From: Tremella fuciformis
Taxonomy: Eukaryota; Basidiomycota; Tremellomycetes; Tremellales; Tremellaceae
Direction of reading: 5' to 3'
DNA: 64,000 bases
Assembly (NCBI GenBank): GCA_032768795.1
Contig: CP136499.1
Span: 372,001 to 436,000, forward strand
A program made the translations under genes and the position numbers. Positions 1-10,157 of this stretch are shown here, piece after piece. The notes below the pieces were generated by a model. It did no database searches, was not told where the DNA came from, and saw only the letters and a program-made list of their open reading frames with translations. How positions within the stretch are numbered: position 1 is the first letter of the stretch; each line of letters opens with the position of its first letter.

Positions 1-462
1 CTGCTCGGACTAAACTTTGCCACGGCGGTTCTAATTTTGATTCCGTGTTACGAGTACTACGAGTACATGTGCAACTCTTGTCCGACCGCACAAAAAGAAA
101 ACCTATTTCTTCAGTCGTCTCCCCTTCGCACCGGACGATGCAGAGTCCCGCAAGCCATGTGCAACAAGTATGGGTAAGGCTACCCAGCTGGTGGGAGCAG
201 CCCAACTCCGCCTCACGAGGGCCGGCGGGCGGCCGCCTTGATGATGATGACACCAGGCTTGAACCATACGACGTGCATCAACCGTGCATTTTCAAACGTA
301 AGTTATTACAGCTCGTAGATTCGTTCATTAGTCCCGGCAGCAGCCACCCGAGCCCGATTCACTCTCCGCTCTGTAGGTCGACCCCATTGCTCTCCACAGC
401 AATATCCGCTTTGTCGCATGGCAGGATTCGACCCCAACAAACAAGACCCTTCAGGACGGACA
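1..462. other. Window start, no gene supported
   Basis: I see no convincing coding region here. A 168-codon plus-strand open frame starting near 45 has low-complexity, arginine/serine-rich composition and no recognisable features. The stretch contains a TACGAGTAC-type motif at about 45-66 that recurs in other intergenic regions of the window. Confidence 0.4.
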
Positions 463-1889
463 CTAGTCTTTACTTGCACCTTGTCGTCCTCGTCGTTTTA
501 TCAAGACGCTGCTCACTTTCTTCTGTAATCGGCCGAATGGCCCGACCTTGATATCAGTTCGAGGCTGATCAGAAGGCGTGAAATTTGAGATGCTCTCATG
601 GGTGGGACGAGCTGAACGAGCGGCTGGCGGTGGCGAATATGGAGATGACGAGGTAAAGCCAGGGATGTTTTTCTCGAAAGATTGGCTGCGGCGATCATTC
701 GCCATTGCAGCATGGTGGGACCGCTCTTCGAGATCGTCAGAGGCGGCTGTAGTATCGGGAACCGTAGGCAAGGCGTACGGGTTGTGTGACCGGTCCATCA
801 AATGACTCGCGCTCCGGGTCGGAATGTGATCATCAGAGAATCGCGTATCCCGTCTGGCTGTGGCGTTGCCTCGGTCCGTCTGATCGTGCTCGTAACGGAC
901 GAGTCTGGGTGGTTTTCTGATCAGGTACCTTTCCCTGAAGCGCTGGTCCAACATGCTGGACGAACCGAACAGAAGATTGTCCCGGTAAAGCACGAAATCA
1001 AAAGGGGTGAGCTTGTCCCGGAAAACGTAGAGATGAGTCGGATGCACCGTTTCGTGGTAGAGGAACTGAATGATGCTTCGCCGTTCCAGTGTCGACAGGC
1101 GGTTGAGCGAATCAGCGGTCCATCGAGGAGGCAAAGGGGCTCGAATATTGGTCTGCAGGGAGGACAACGGCGTCAGCTCATTCTAGGCGCAGGCGGGACG
1201 CCTAGAGATACCAAGCACGGTATTAGAACCGGACCAGGTCAAGGTCTAGGTCGACAACGAGACACAATTGCCCACTCACCAGAACCAAGTGCTGACCGTT
1301 TCCGCAGTCCAGCAAAGCTGATTTGTAATTCGATTCATTGGGAGCTTGACAGCCTTTGACGAGGTCGAAACATGTGTCCCAGGCATCTTGGACGTCGACA
1401 AGCTCCAAATCGTCCAGTTGGTCATCGTCCGGCACATACGAGCTGTAGCCCCGAGTCAGCAAACCTCCCGGCGAGACATCCGCCATGCCATTCCCCTCCC
1501 TCCTCCCTTGCCCTAGCAATGGAGTCAAACCCACAAGGCTAGACCCGCGTTGCAGCACTTTCTCAAAAACCGCAATCCCCTTTGGGCAGAGCCGGATGTC
1601 CCGTTGACCGTGTTGTGGGGGCCAGTGCCGGTGCCGGCGTCGGTGTGAAGGGAGGGAGGCCGGAGTCTACCGCAAGCCGTGGCAGATTGGTCAATCAGTT
1701 CGAGATAGACAATCACGTCAATGGGTCTGAGGTGATCAGAGAAGAGACCAACATGGCACGGGCCCGGCGCGGCCCGGCCCGGCGCGGACGGCAGCAGACT
1801 CACAATGCCTGGACGAATGACGCCGTGTGAGCTGCCATCAGGTCGATATATGTGATCCAGAGCTGGTCGTGCGTGGTGTCTACCACCAT
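463..1889 (-). CDS. Unknown multi-exon protein, TNIRAPLP family member 1
   Basis: No known function. I read four exons: 1889-1804, 1726 to about 1560, about 1500-1280, and 1152-463. The start ATG (1889) opens an exon that aligns with exon 1 of the paralogue at 8367-9619. Exon 2 begins with P-I-D-V-x-x-Y-L-E-L after a phase-2 intron. Exon 3 holds a D-A-W-D-T-C segment and ends V-L. Exon 4 begins TNIRAPLPPRW, followed by an I-x-F-L-Y-x-x-x-x-H-P-T motif. The last 130 residues are Ser/Arg/Pro-rich and look disordered. The intron 3 position is identical in all three family members of this window. The exon 2/3 junction near 1500-1560 changes frame and I could not place a clean splice site, so a frameshift is possible. 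A 683-bp Helitron-like element sits 55 bp upstream of the start. Confidence 0.6.
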
Positions 1890-1944
1890 ATCGCCCGTGG
1901 TCGGTCTTTGGTTGGTCGAGAAAGAAAGCAAGATGTGTATATGA

Positions 1945-2627
1945 CTAGGTAGATCGTGCAGGAAAGTGCGCGATAGGGCGTAGCTCGTTATTTCAATTCT
2001 TTTTTAGCTCTGAATTTCTAATCAGGTATTCAAGTTATTGGTTCTCAGGCAATTTGGAAAACCTAATGCAATTCCTTGTTCTTTGGTTCCGTTAGACATG
2101 GGGGGGTGGGACACCCCCCCAAGACCCCCCCTTGCGCCTAGCGGCGCAGCCATCGCAGCCCTTACGGGTCAAGCATCCGGCAAAGCCGGATGTACTGTAG
2201 AACATTGATTAGTTGCAAGCTAAAGCACTTCATCAAGAGATGCGCAAGTGCTTGTTGGGCATGCTAGGCTGATCAGATGATCATAGGCATGCCAAGCTGG
2301 TCACAGGGGCTATGTCACAGCTGCCACCTGGCAAGCCTATTGCAGTCTTGTCAGACTTGCGCTATTGTAACCATTTTGGTGCAATGATAGGGCAGGGTAT
2401 GGCAGTAGCTATGTAGGCGATTGGTTCTGCTACAGAGATCATTCCATGCATCAGCCTCATGCATAGATCTTTATTCTCTGATGAAAGGCAATTTGGCAAG
2501 GACACAATGCATATTAGGATTGTGCTGATGAAATCAGAATGGCCGGAATTTTCTTATTTAATTCCCCCATTTACCGTTTTCGTTCCAGGGACACCCGCAG
2601 AAATTCGCCCCGTAAGAGCTACGCTGA
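1945..2627 (-). mobile_element. Non-autonomous Helitron-like element, copy 1
   Basis: A 683-bp segment that is the reverse complement of 7616-8298 and appears identical wherever I compared the two. Read on the minus strand it starts TCAGCGTAGCTCTTACGGGG and ends CTGCACGATCTACCTAG, followed by a host T. TC...CTAG ends with T at the 3' flank fit the Helitron rule of insertion into AT. The 5' flank is G rather than A. No transposase is encoded. The body has a run of C/G around 2100-2135. Sub-terminal inverted 9-mers (GCGTAGCTC / GAGCTACGC) lie near both ends. Confidence 0.6.
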
Positions 2628-2985
2628 CAATGCGGAAGGAAAGAAGTGGAAGGGAATAGGCGCCCCACGTCTGGTACAATGAAGACAATGCACGCCTAAC
2701 GTGACGATACCGCCTACCCGAGAACTCTACTCTCGTACTACTCGTAATCGGTGAATGCATGCAACCATGGTCAAGCGGACAACGATTCGGTGACTGAAGC
2801 ATCCATCATCCAGGTAGCGAGTCGACAAGTCCAGTGTCCCCATCTATACAAGCCGACACGAAAGCGGTAGACGTCTCTGACATCTGAGATCGTAGAATGA
2901 GAGAGAGGGCCTTCAGTTGTAATGAATGCCCGATAGGACTTTTGAACCGGGCCATATCCAGAGGAGCGGCCGCTGAGAATAGTAC
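2628..2985. other. Intergenic gap, no gene seen
   Basis: This is 358 bp between the Helitron-like copy and the 3' end of the next gene. It contains an ACTCTCGTACTACTCGTAA cluster near 2727-2745, one occurrence of the recurring intergenic TACTCGT motif. No coding potential is evident. Confidence 0.4.
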
Positions 2986-4551
2986 TCAGACTCGAGCTGA
3001 GGCCTGAGCTGCATCTGCAGGTGAAGAGAGGGTCTCGTCTGCGAGTCTGCCGATCAGGGACACGAGGGCTTGCCCGTCGTTTTGACCCCAGACGATCGCT
3101 TCGGTGTGACCATTATTCGAATCGGCCTGGATGATGAAAGGTAACTGAGGAACCGAGAGCTGGCGGTACGTCAGGAGCTGACCAGAGGACAACGAGACGG
3201 TCCCTTCGCGAGCGACGCGTCGGTCGTCCGATAGCGGTGAGGATGGCGGGAGTGGCGGCGTAGGCTTTGCCGCCATGGTGTTGGTGTTTGCCGAGTCAGC
3301 TCGACGAGACGAGGGATCGACGTCCGTGGTGGTGTTTAATTTGTCCTTCTGTGGTGCATGTCGTTGTGGCGGCTGCTGCTGCTGCTGCTCAGGTCCCAGT
3401 CGCGCTGGAGACTTGGGTCTCAACGAGTAGCGGACGGGCAAGATGCCCTTCATGTGCAGTCTTTCGTCTCGGTCGGAAGCCATGTGGACGGCGGGCTTCA
3501 AACCGTACAAATCGATTGAGCCATTCAGCCAATGGGCGCAAGGATGATATGGGTAGAGGTAGAGCCAACGAACGACGCGATCGAGCTCGTCATCCGAGAC
3601 AGACGCCAGCGCTTTGTCATCCAGAAGATCAGAAGGAAGGGGCACTCGGACGTTGGTCTGCGATCAATCAGCCGAGAGACAGCCACATATTTACGACTTT
3701 GCTGCAGACAGACAGACAGACGATGCAAAGGGAGGGAGAGGGCTTGACCTACGATGACAAACGAGTCGTACGCGTCGTGGATGAATATGTCGGGGGCAAC
3801 AAGGGGTGTAGGGGATGCCTGCTGCATTGGATACCGGCCGAGTTTCCGATCGATAATCTCTATCCATATCGCCCACATCTGGCTGTAAGGAACGTCCGTA
3901 TATTGTTCCTCGCCGTCTTGTTCCGTTTGCGAGATGCTGCAAGGCGATCAGCACCAGCACCAGCACCAGCACCAGCACCAGCACCAAGCCCGCCAGCCCG
4001 CCCGGTTGCCAGGCCGTCAATCAAGCGAGTGTCCAACTCACATTCCTCGTCCCTGCCTGGCGCATTTGACCAGGAGATTGTACCCCATCACGACACGTCG
4101 CGCCCTCGTCCTCGAATACCCCTCTCCGTCTCCCTCCGCTTCTGACCCAGCCTTTGTCTCTGGAGGATCCGGTCTCGAGATGGCCTCGATGCGGTTGAAA
4201 GAGGTCTCGCGTTGACCATCTGGCGAGCAGCGTCCCAGGAGATGGAGATAGGAAATGACATCTCTCGGCCTGCGGTTCAGTTGGGAGCGCGACGCAACGC
4301 TTCAGAGAAAGCAAGTGAGGACAGTGGTCTGTCACGACTTACAGAGCCTCTGTCAGCCGAGATAGGACACGATCGTCTTCCCCAGAAGCGCCCATCCTTG
4401 GCACTGCATGCCGCGTGGTCTCGAAGGTGGTTGCGTCCACGGCGGCGGCTGAAGCATCGGTTTGAGAGACGCCCGATGCATTTGGCTCGAGGAGATTGAG
4501 AGGTATCAAGGGTATCCACGAACCAGAGGCAGAGGCAGAGGCAGGCGACAT
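2986..4551 (-). CDS. Unknown multi-exon protein, TNIRAPLP family member 2
   Basis: Paralogue of the genes at 463-1889 and 8367-9619; function unknown. Exon 1 is 4551-4343, starting MSPASASASG with a GTAAGT donor. Exon 2 is 4269-4042 (P-R-D-V-I-S-Y-L-H-L-L). Exon 3 ends near 3750 with F-V-I before a GTAGGT donor. The last exon starts TNVRVPLP and runs to the stop at 2986. It contains R-W-L-Y-x-Y-P-Y-H-P, matching F-L-Y-x-x-x-x-H-P in the paralogues. A Gln stretch and a Pro/Ser-rich segment follow, then a C-terminal part (S-V-P-Q-L-P-F-I-I) that the other two copies lack. Intron 2 carries a (CAGCAC)n microsatellite. The gene lies between the two inverted Helitron-like copies and is transcribed divergently from the PIN-like gene at 4830. 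Confidence 0.65.
3948..3986. repeat. (CAGCAC)n microsatellite in an intron
   Basis: About 6.5 units of CAGCAC/CACCAG lie inside intron 2 of the minus-strand gene 2986-4551, just before its 3' splice site. On the gene strand it reads as a CTGGTG repeat directly upstream of TTGCAG. Length variation here would change the distance from branch point to acceptor. Confidence 0.8.
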
Positions 4552-4829
4552 GTCGAAGACAGCAAGACAAGATATGAAAGGGAGTACTGCGTTACGAGTA
4601 ACTAGAGCGTTTCCTAATGATCACGTGAGCGGATCGGTTAATTTGGCGGCGTGCGCCGAGATTCATGGGTACTCGCTCGTACTCTAAATAATCAGGGCTA
4701 CTCTAGTGTTTATGGATTGTTGGTTGATTCTACTCGTCCAGAGGTTGATGGTTGAGGGTTGAAGCGCAATGGGCGCCTTGGTCAACTTTGACGTGTTCGT
4801 TCTCTCGGACTCGTATCTCATCAGACATC
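4552..4829. promoter_or_regulatory. Divergent promoter region
   Basis: This is 278 bp between the divergent start codons of the genes at 4551 (minus) and 4830 (plus). It contains two TACGAGT / TACTCGT motifs (about 4588-4600 and 4668-4686) and a CACGTG-like TCACGTGA at 4621-4628. It is inferred to drive both genes. No TATA box is obvious. Confidence 0.4.
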
Positions 4830-5895
4830 ATGTCCAAGTCGACTGGACAAGGGAAGGGCGAGGGCGAGGGTAAGGGTATCTTGTCCAAGTTGCGCGGCAA
4901 GGGAAGAAAGAGGTCGAAGTCGAAACCACTGCAACATCACATCCCCGGCATCCCTCGGCCCCGTTCCCCATCAACGACGGCGCCATATACCGTACTCGAT
5001 CAGAGTATCGTCACCGCCGCCGCTGCCAACTCGACAGCAAGCACAAATGCCAGCCGTGCAGATCGGGGCGACGACTCGTCCTCGGCCCCAGGCCCATCCA
5101 GACCATCCCAGACCCAGACCCAGACCCGCTCGCCTTCTCGCCTTGTCTCTCGGTACGTCCCTACGACCCCATCCTCGTCGCTGCCATCGGCTCTGGCGAC
5201 GTCATCCTCATTTCCATCGCAAGCGCAGGCCGTCGGCTTCCGGGTCGTCGGGGTCGAGCCCAAGCTGTCATCGCTCCAAAATACCATCAGCCAGGATCCG
5301 AAACTGGAGAGGATGGTTCAAATACTTCCTGCGGCGGCGGGAAGCGTCCTCGAGGGAGACAATGACCAATTGTGTGTGGTCATAGATGACGGCGAGGACA
5401 AGTCGGCAAAGGCACCACGAATGTCCCGCACGCTCGACGTGATCGTGTGTCCATCGGTATGGACGGGAAGCGGCATCCGCAGTCTTTTGAGCGCTTTGAA
5501 CCAGATCAAGCACACACGGGCTGTCCAACGTGTCTACGTGCACACTCTGCAGGAGCTCTTCGCCCACCTCGACCAGAAAAAGGACGAGCGCAAGCTGTCG
5601 GAAAGGAGGCAGCGCGGAGGATCGGTCAGCACGTTGAAGTCACCAGGGTTCGTTGCCCCTTCGCACGTCAATCAGCTGGCAAGGAAATTGGTCGGGACGC
5701 TCTTGGGCGATGAAAGCGGCATGTTCCAGCTGGGTTCTCTCAGTGGCGTGGTGAGTGAACAGCGAGCCAACGAGCGAGCGAAAGAGGGAGCGGTACAAGT
5801 ACTCACGATATCTAGGATTCCCTCATTCATTGCACGAGCGTCGACGATGAGGACCTCATGTCATCCACTCTCGAGAACCATTTCGACCTGCGGGC

Positions 5896-6196
5896 GGCTA
5901 TGTTACAAGACGGCGATCAATGCCCTTGACACTCGACTGGCCGGTCACTTTTGTTTAACAGATTAAAAGTCCCAAGTCTCCGCTTTGGGCGTGGAAGACG
6001 AAGGCGCAGGTTACAGGCGCGGGTTCGATCCGCACACCCGCATGGATGCCGCCTGCAGGGGGAGGCGCACGGTGTTGAACACGTGGCTTTCCGGGTTCCG
6101 AGAGTATCAACGGGCATCTCTCGAGGGGGAGTGTTACAAGACGGCGATCAATGCCCTTGACACTCGACTGGCCGGTCACTTTTGTTTAACAGGCTA
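5896..6196. repeat. 5-bp target site duplication GGCTA
   Basis: GGCTA occurs at 5896-5900 immediately before the left LTR and again at 6192-6196 immediately after the right LTR. This is the signature left by an LTR-element integrase. Confidence 0.9.
5901..6191 (+). mobile_element. TRIM: 291-bp miniature LTR retroelement
   Basis: Two identical 60-bp direct repeats (5901-5960 and 6132-6191) begin TGTTACAAG and end TTTGTTTAACA, and flank 171 bp of non-coding sequence. After the left LTR the primer-binding site reads GATTAAAAGTCCCAAG. Before the right LTR the polypurine tract reads CGAGGGGGAG. Both match the 2.87-kb gag-protease element at 47565-50436. The LTR bodies differ beyond the TGTT/AACA ends, so the TRIM is a distinct sequence probably mobilised by the same machinery. 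A GTTCGATCC motif near 6021-6036 resembles a tRNA B box, but no tRNA fold is present. Identical LTRs and a perfect target duplication indicate a young insertion. Confidence 0.92.
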
Positions 6197-7266
6197 GGGT
6201 CGTCAACGCGATCAACTCTGTGCGCCCCGCTTCTTCGATCATGTTCATCGACCTGGTCAAGGTGACGACATGCACATCTGCGGAAAGTCCAGGGCGGCAT
6301 ATCCAACCAGGGTATCACGGAACATCCGCATACTCGATGCTTGAAGTCGAGGTGTTTGACCGAGGCATCCTCGCAGACCCCCATATCTCCACCTTCAAAC
6401 GCTTCTTGTCGTCTCACGACACGGATGATTCTGATCCTGATCCTCTCTTTGAGCGCTTTCAACGTATCGCCCGCAAGGCTGCCACGCTTCAACAGAGTTG
6501 CACGACTATCTATGTGCCTACCATGCGCCACGTCACGGCCCGACCCGGACTGGCTAGCAGTCGACGCGGGGGATTGTGCCTCGACAGCTGTGAGCTCATC
6601 AGCATGTGGTCAGTATCGTCGCCACCCCCGGTTCACAAATTGGGCTCGGCCCGACTCGCCAGAACCCAGAGCCAGAGCCAGCTAGAGCCCCGCGCGTACA
6701 TGTTGGCTCGTCTGAATCCGCTCCTCGAAGCGCTGGCCAATGGCGACACCGGCTGCCTGGTCGTCCCTGGGGTCATCTTGGAAGAACTGGAACGTCACGA
6801 CCGCGCCATCCTCTCGACGTTGCTCGACATTCTTGCCGCACATGACAAGCACCTCGCACCACGGCCGCCTGTTATACGAATCGTATTGCACGAGTCGATC
6901 GCCGGTATCCGTCACGATCACAATGTCAATGCGCCTGTGATCGAGCAAGTCCGAGGTGACGCGGCCATCCTTCATACGCTGATGAGATGGGCTTCGAGCT
7001 CGACGCCGTCGGACAACGATGTCTCGAGGCCCCCGAGGCTGATGAGGCTGGTGAGCAACGACTACATGATCCTTCTGCGAGGCTACGTCCTCGACTGGCC
7101 CAGCAGCAACCACGTCTACATGCCTCGGTTCTACCCTCCGCCTCCGGATGCCAGACGATCGAGCACACTTCCCGCTTCCAAGGATCGAAGACCAGCAACT
7201 GCTCAGCAATACCAAACTTTTCTGAGCTGCAGATCTCCCGGCCAACACGGCATGGCTCTAACTTAG

Positions 7267-7615
7267 ACCGTAGCAACGGGTACTATCAAGCGTGCAAGCG
7301 GTACTTGAAGCACCTGCTTGTCGCCGGAGACAGACATGGCTTAGAGTACTGACTGTACTTGGTCGTACTCAGGTGGTTGGATAATCTAGTACTCTGGGCA
7401 TGCAAAGGCAGTAGCTTGGAGGAGCACCCGTTCGTCCTCGGGGTGGTCACCCCTCATTTTGCCTTTTCGGGTGATCTTTTAGCTGGCCAAGTCGAGCAGA
7501 TAGATCATGGAGGATCACCCCCAGACACCAGCCGAGTCCAGTCTGAGCGACAAGCGAGCTTCCATGAATCCTGTATCGCCCATATGTACTACCCTCGGCT
7601 ACGCTAATCACGTGA
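7267..7615. other. Intergenic gap with TACTCGT motifs
   Basis: No gene is supported. It holds GAGTACTGACTG and GGTCGTACTCAGG (about 7343-7372), a CCTTTTCGGGTGATCTTTT segment (7461-7479) that resembles one at 12331, and a palindrome at 7598-7625 reaching across the start of the right Helitron-like copy. Confidence 0.4.
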
Positions 7616-8298
7616 TCAGCGTAGCTCTTACGGGGCGAATTTCTGCGGGTGTCCCTGGAACGAAAACGGTAAATGGGGGAATTAAATAAGAAAATTCCGG
7701 CCATTCTGATTTCATCAGCACAATCCTAATATGCATTGTGTCCTTGCCAAATTGCCTTTCATCAGAGAATAAAGATCTATGCATGAGGCTGATGCATGGA
7801 ATGATCTCTGTAGCAGAACCAATCGCCTACATAGCTACTGCCATACCCTGCCCTATCATTGCACCAAAATGGTTACAATAGCGCAAGTCTGACAAGACTG
7901 CAATAGGCTTGCCAGGTGGCAGCTGTGACATAGCCCCTGTGACCAGCTTGGCATGCCTATGATCATCTGATCAGCCTAGCATGCCCAACAAGCACTTGCG
8001 CATCTCTTGATGAAGTGCTTTAGCTTGCAACTAATCAATGTTCTACAGTACATCCGGCTTTGCCGGATGCTTGACCCGTAAGGGCTGCGATGGCTGCGCC
8101 GCTAGGCGCAAGGGGGGGTCTTGGGGGGGTGTCCCACCCCCCCATGTCTAACGGAACCAAAGAACAAGGAATTGCATTAGGTTTTCCAAATTGCCTGAGA
8201 ACCAATAACTTGAATACCTGATTAGAAATTCAGAGCTAAAAAAGAATTGAAATAACGAGCTACGCCCTATCGCGCACTTTCCTGCACGATCTACCTAG
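7616..8298 (+). mobile_element. Non-autonomous Helitron-like element, copy 2
   Basis: This 683-bp copy is inverted relative to 1945-2627. It is flanked A|TC at the 5' end and CTAG|T at the 3' end, which is the canonical Helitron target arrangement. It has no coding capacity. Sub-terminal inverted 9-mers lie at 7619-7627 (GCGTAGCTC) and 8257-8265 (GAGCTACGC). It ends 68 bp before the start codon of the gene at 8367 and so may supply its promoter. The same 17-base 3' terminus also occurs at 12600-12616. Confidence 0.65.
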
Positions 8299-8366
8299 TA
8301 TCTCTTCCCCTTTGTTCCGCCCGGTTCGATCAGATCAGATCATTGTGTTTCCTGTTGTTGCGAGTC

Positions 8367-9619
8367 ATGGGTCCACTCGGTGTCGGCGATGATTTTGCGT
8401 TCGACGACGGCGACGGCGGGGGTGGGAGTGGCACCGGCAAAAGCAGCAGCAACCGTTCCACTGCCGCTCAGCATCGTCATCCCGACCCCGACCCCGACGC
8501 GGCCGCCGCCAACGAGGGGGACGACGACGAGGGCCGGCGAGGCGGCAATGACTGGTGCCCTGTGTTTGAACTGGACGGACACGATGTCCTGGAAGCCAGT
8601 ACACTACTTCATCTGTAAGCCACTCGCATCCCGCCTCCACACACACAATCGTGACACGAAGCATCGTTGTCCATCACACCGGCAGTCTCTGCCGTACCGT
8701 CCATTTCTGCACGCTAACGTTCCCTGCAGACCGCTCGATGTCCAAACATACCTTGAGCTCGTCGGAAATTATAGTCTGACGGTCACGAAACCTCGACTCG
8801 TCCTCGACGCAAAAGGAACGCCCTCGAGGGACATGACGGGTGGGCATGAGGATCATGTCGACATGAGTGCGGTCCAGGTGCTAAGGGCCGGCTTGCTGTT
8901 CCTGAGAGAGCAGCGGAATGTAGCCAATATTTTGTGCGTCCCTGAGCGGGCTGCCTTGGCCTGCCATCAAGACGAGCTGATCCACTGACTACCAGTCTGG
9001 CGAGTCGCTTGTGCAACACCACGATGGCGGCCGCCAGCGCAACGATTCAACCAACCACCCGCCCCGAAGACGCACCGCAGTCTGGCGACTGTGCACGTTG
9101 TGACGCCCGACTATTCCATGAGGGCCAGTGCTTGAAGGATCCTGCCGCGTCGTCCTTGAGAGCTTGGGACGCCTGTCGGCTGGTGGTCAAGGAATGCGTC
9201 ACGCCAGGGGACAAGTCGGCGACGAACGGCTTGCTGGATGCCGGTCAGGGGAGAAAGATTGTCTTGGTGAGTCCTTCAGTCACGTCGTGCCGGCGCTCCC
9301 ATACCGACTCGAGTGTTGATATCAGACAAATATCAGAGCTCCCCTTCCTCCAGGCTGGCAGCAGGAAGATTTGATGGCCCTCCCCACTGAACAACTTCGC
9401 CAAGACCTCATCCGATTCCTGTATCTCGACGGCATTCATCCCACCCGATTTCGACCGTTCGTCTTGCAAGAGGGTCGGACCGCAGAGAATCTCAGAGACT
9501 GTCGAGATAGGTTTCTCTACGTCGACGGACTATTGCCGGACAGCATCAGAAGCTGCCTCATTCAGGATCCCCCCGAGGTGGAGGACCAGGCCGCAGATGC
9601 ACCCCCACACGAATTTTAG
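8367..9619 (+). CDS. Unknown multi-exon protein, TNIRAPLP family member 3
   Basis: This is the clearest member of the three-gene family; function unknown. Exons are 8367-8614, 8730-8933, 8996-9266 and 9326-9619, all with GT-AG borders. Exon 1 is Gly/Asp-rich and then reads W-C-P-V-F-E-L-D-G-H-D. Exon 2 carries P-L-D-V-Q-T-Y-L-E-L-V. Exon 3 has C-A-R-C-D-A-R, R-A-W-D-A-C and ends I-V-L. Exon 4 opens TNIRAPLPPGW, continues L-I-R-F-L-Y-L-D-G-I-H-P-T and ends soon after an acidic tail. Intron positions agree with members 1 and 2. It is more compact than its paralogues, lacking their long disordered or extended C-termini. No transmembrane segment or signal peptide is visible. The Helitron-like copy ends just upstream. 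Confidence 0.7.
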
Positions 9620-10157
9620 TCCGACGTGAGGCGGCAAGCAAGCTACGCGCCCCCCTTTCCCCCTTCCCTCTCTGTCGGCGGCGGGAGATAGAGTGTCAGT
9701 CAGGCAGTGTATACCCCACGGCGTTGGATCTTGATCTTGCATGCAATTTGGCAACAAAAAAAAACGAGAAGAGAGCGGGGAGGACCTTTTGTAAGCAACA
9801 CACACAGGCGCGCGCATGCAAATTAAGCCTTGTAGCCCTGCTATCTACGAGTACTAGGGGAACCTATACACGAGGTTTTTATTGGTACAAGGGTACGCCG
9901 AGTCTCGTCGACTCGCCGCCCGCGGCTGGCTGTCGCTCTGCTAGTCGTTGGATGAAACGCATGTCAGCAGCATGGACAGCCGTAGGTGCTCGTTGTCACG
10001 AATGACACCAAAGCAGCAGCAAGACCGAGCCAAAGGAACGTGAGTTGGGGGGAGAGGTAGACATCGCAGGCATCTGACATGCATAACATCGCGCATCGGT
10101 TGCTGCTGACTCATTACCACTAGCAGTGAAGGACCGGGTGGCAAAAAACAGAGATCT
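9620..10157. other. Intergenic gap, nothing recognised
   Basis: This is 538 bp without a supported gene. It contains ACGAGTACTAG at about 9846-9856, again the recurring intergenic motif. Both strands have short open frames with no protein-like composition. Confidence 0.35.

Larger units (their letters stand above)
4830..7266 (+). pseudogene. PIN-like nuclease-type gene, broken by a TRIM insertion
   Basis: Starts at ATG 4830 (MSKSTGQGKGEG), followed by a basic, Ser/Pro-rich leader and a conserved-looking block L-D-V-I-V-C-P-S-V-W. A short intron lies at about 5751-5816. The frame is then interrupted at 5901 by a 291-bp LTR mini-element that brings a stop after nine codons. Coding resumes directly after the element. 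The C-terminal half has L-D-S-C-E-L-I-S, then VVPGVILEELERH and later RLVSNDYMILLRG. These resemble the first acidic residue, the VxPxxVLEEL helix and the xxSNDxxLxxR strand of PIN-domain ribonucleases, but this is motif resemblance only. Element plus target duplication adds 296 bp, not a multiple of three, so this allele should be non-functional unless the insert is spliced out. The reading frame is otherwise continuous across the insertion site, which suggests a recent event. Confidence 0.5.

Noticed and set aside
3267..4145. Long plus-strand open frame of 292 codons
   Set aside because: It is antisense to the well-supported exons of the gene at 2986-4551 and has low-complexity composition (Ala-Pro run from the CAGCAC repeat).
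5990..6060. tRNA gene suggested by GTTCGATCC box inside the TRIM
   Set aside because: No A box at the right distance, no acceptor stem, and no cloverleaf can be drawn. It is probably chance or a fossil of a tRNA-derived piece.
5902..6192. The TRIM acting as an intron
   Set aside because: TTTGTTTAACAG is a fair 3' splice site and the GTTACA 5' end is possible, but removing exactly that interval leaves five extra bases and shifts the frame. RNA data would be needed.
1945..8298. The 683-bp inverted copies as solo LTRs or as terminal inverted repeats of one 6.3-kb DNA transposon
   Set aside because: They lack TG...CA ends and I saw no target duplications. The enclosed genes are a host-family paralogue and an unrelated PIN-like gene, not a transposase. 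TC...CTAG|T ends fit Helitrons better.
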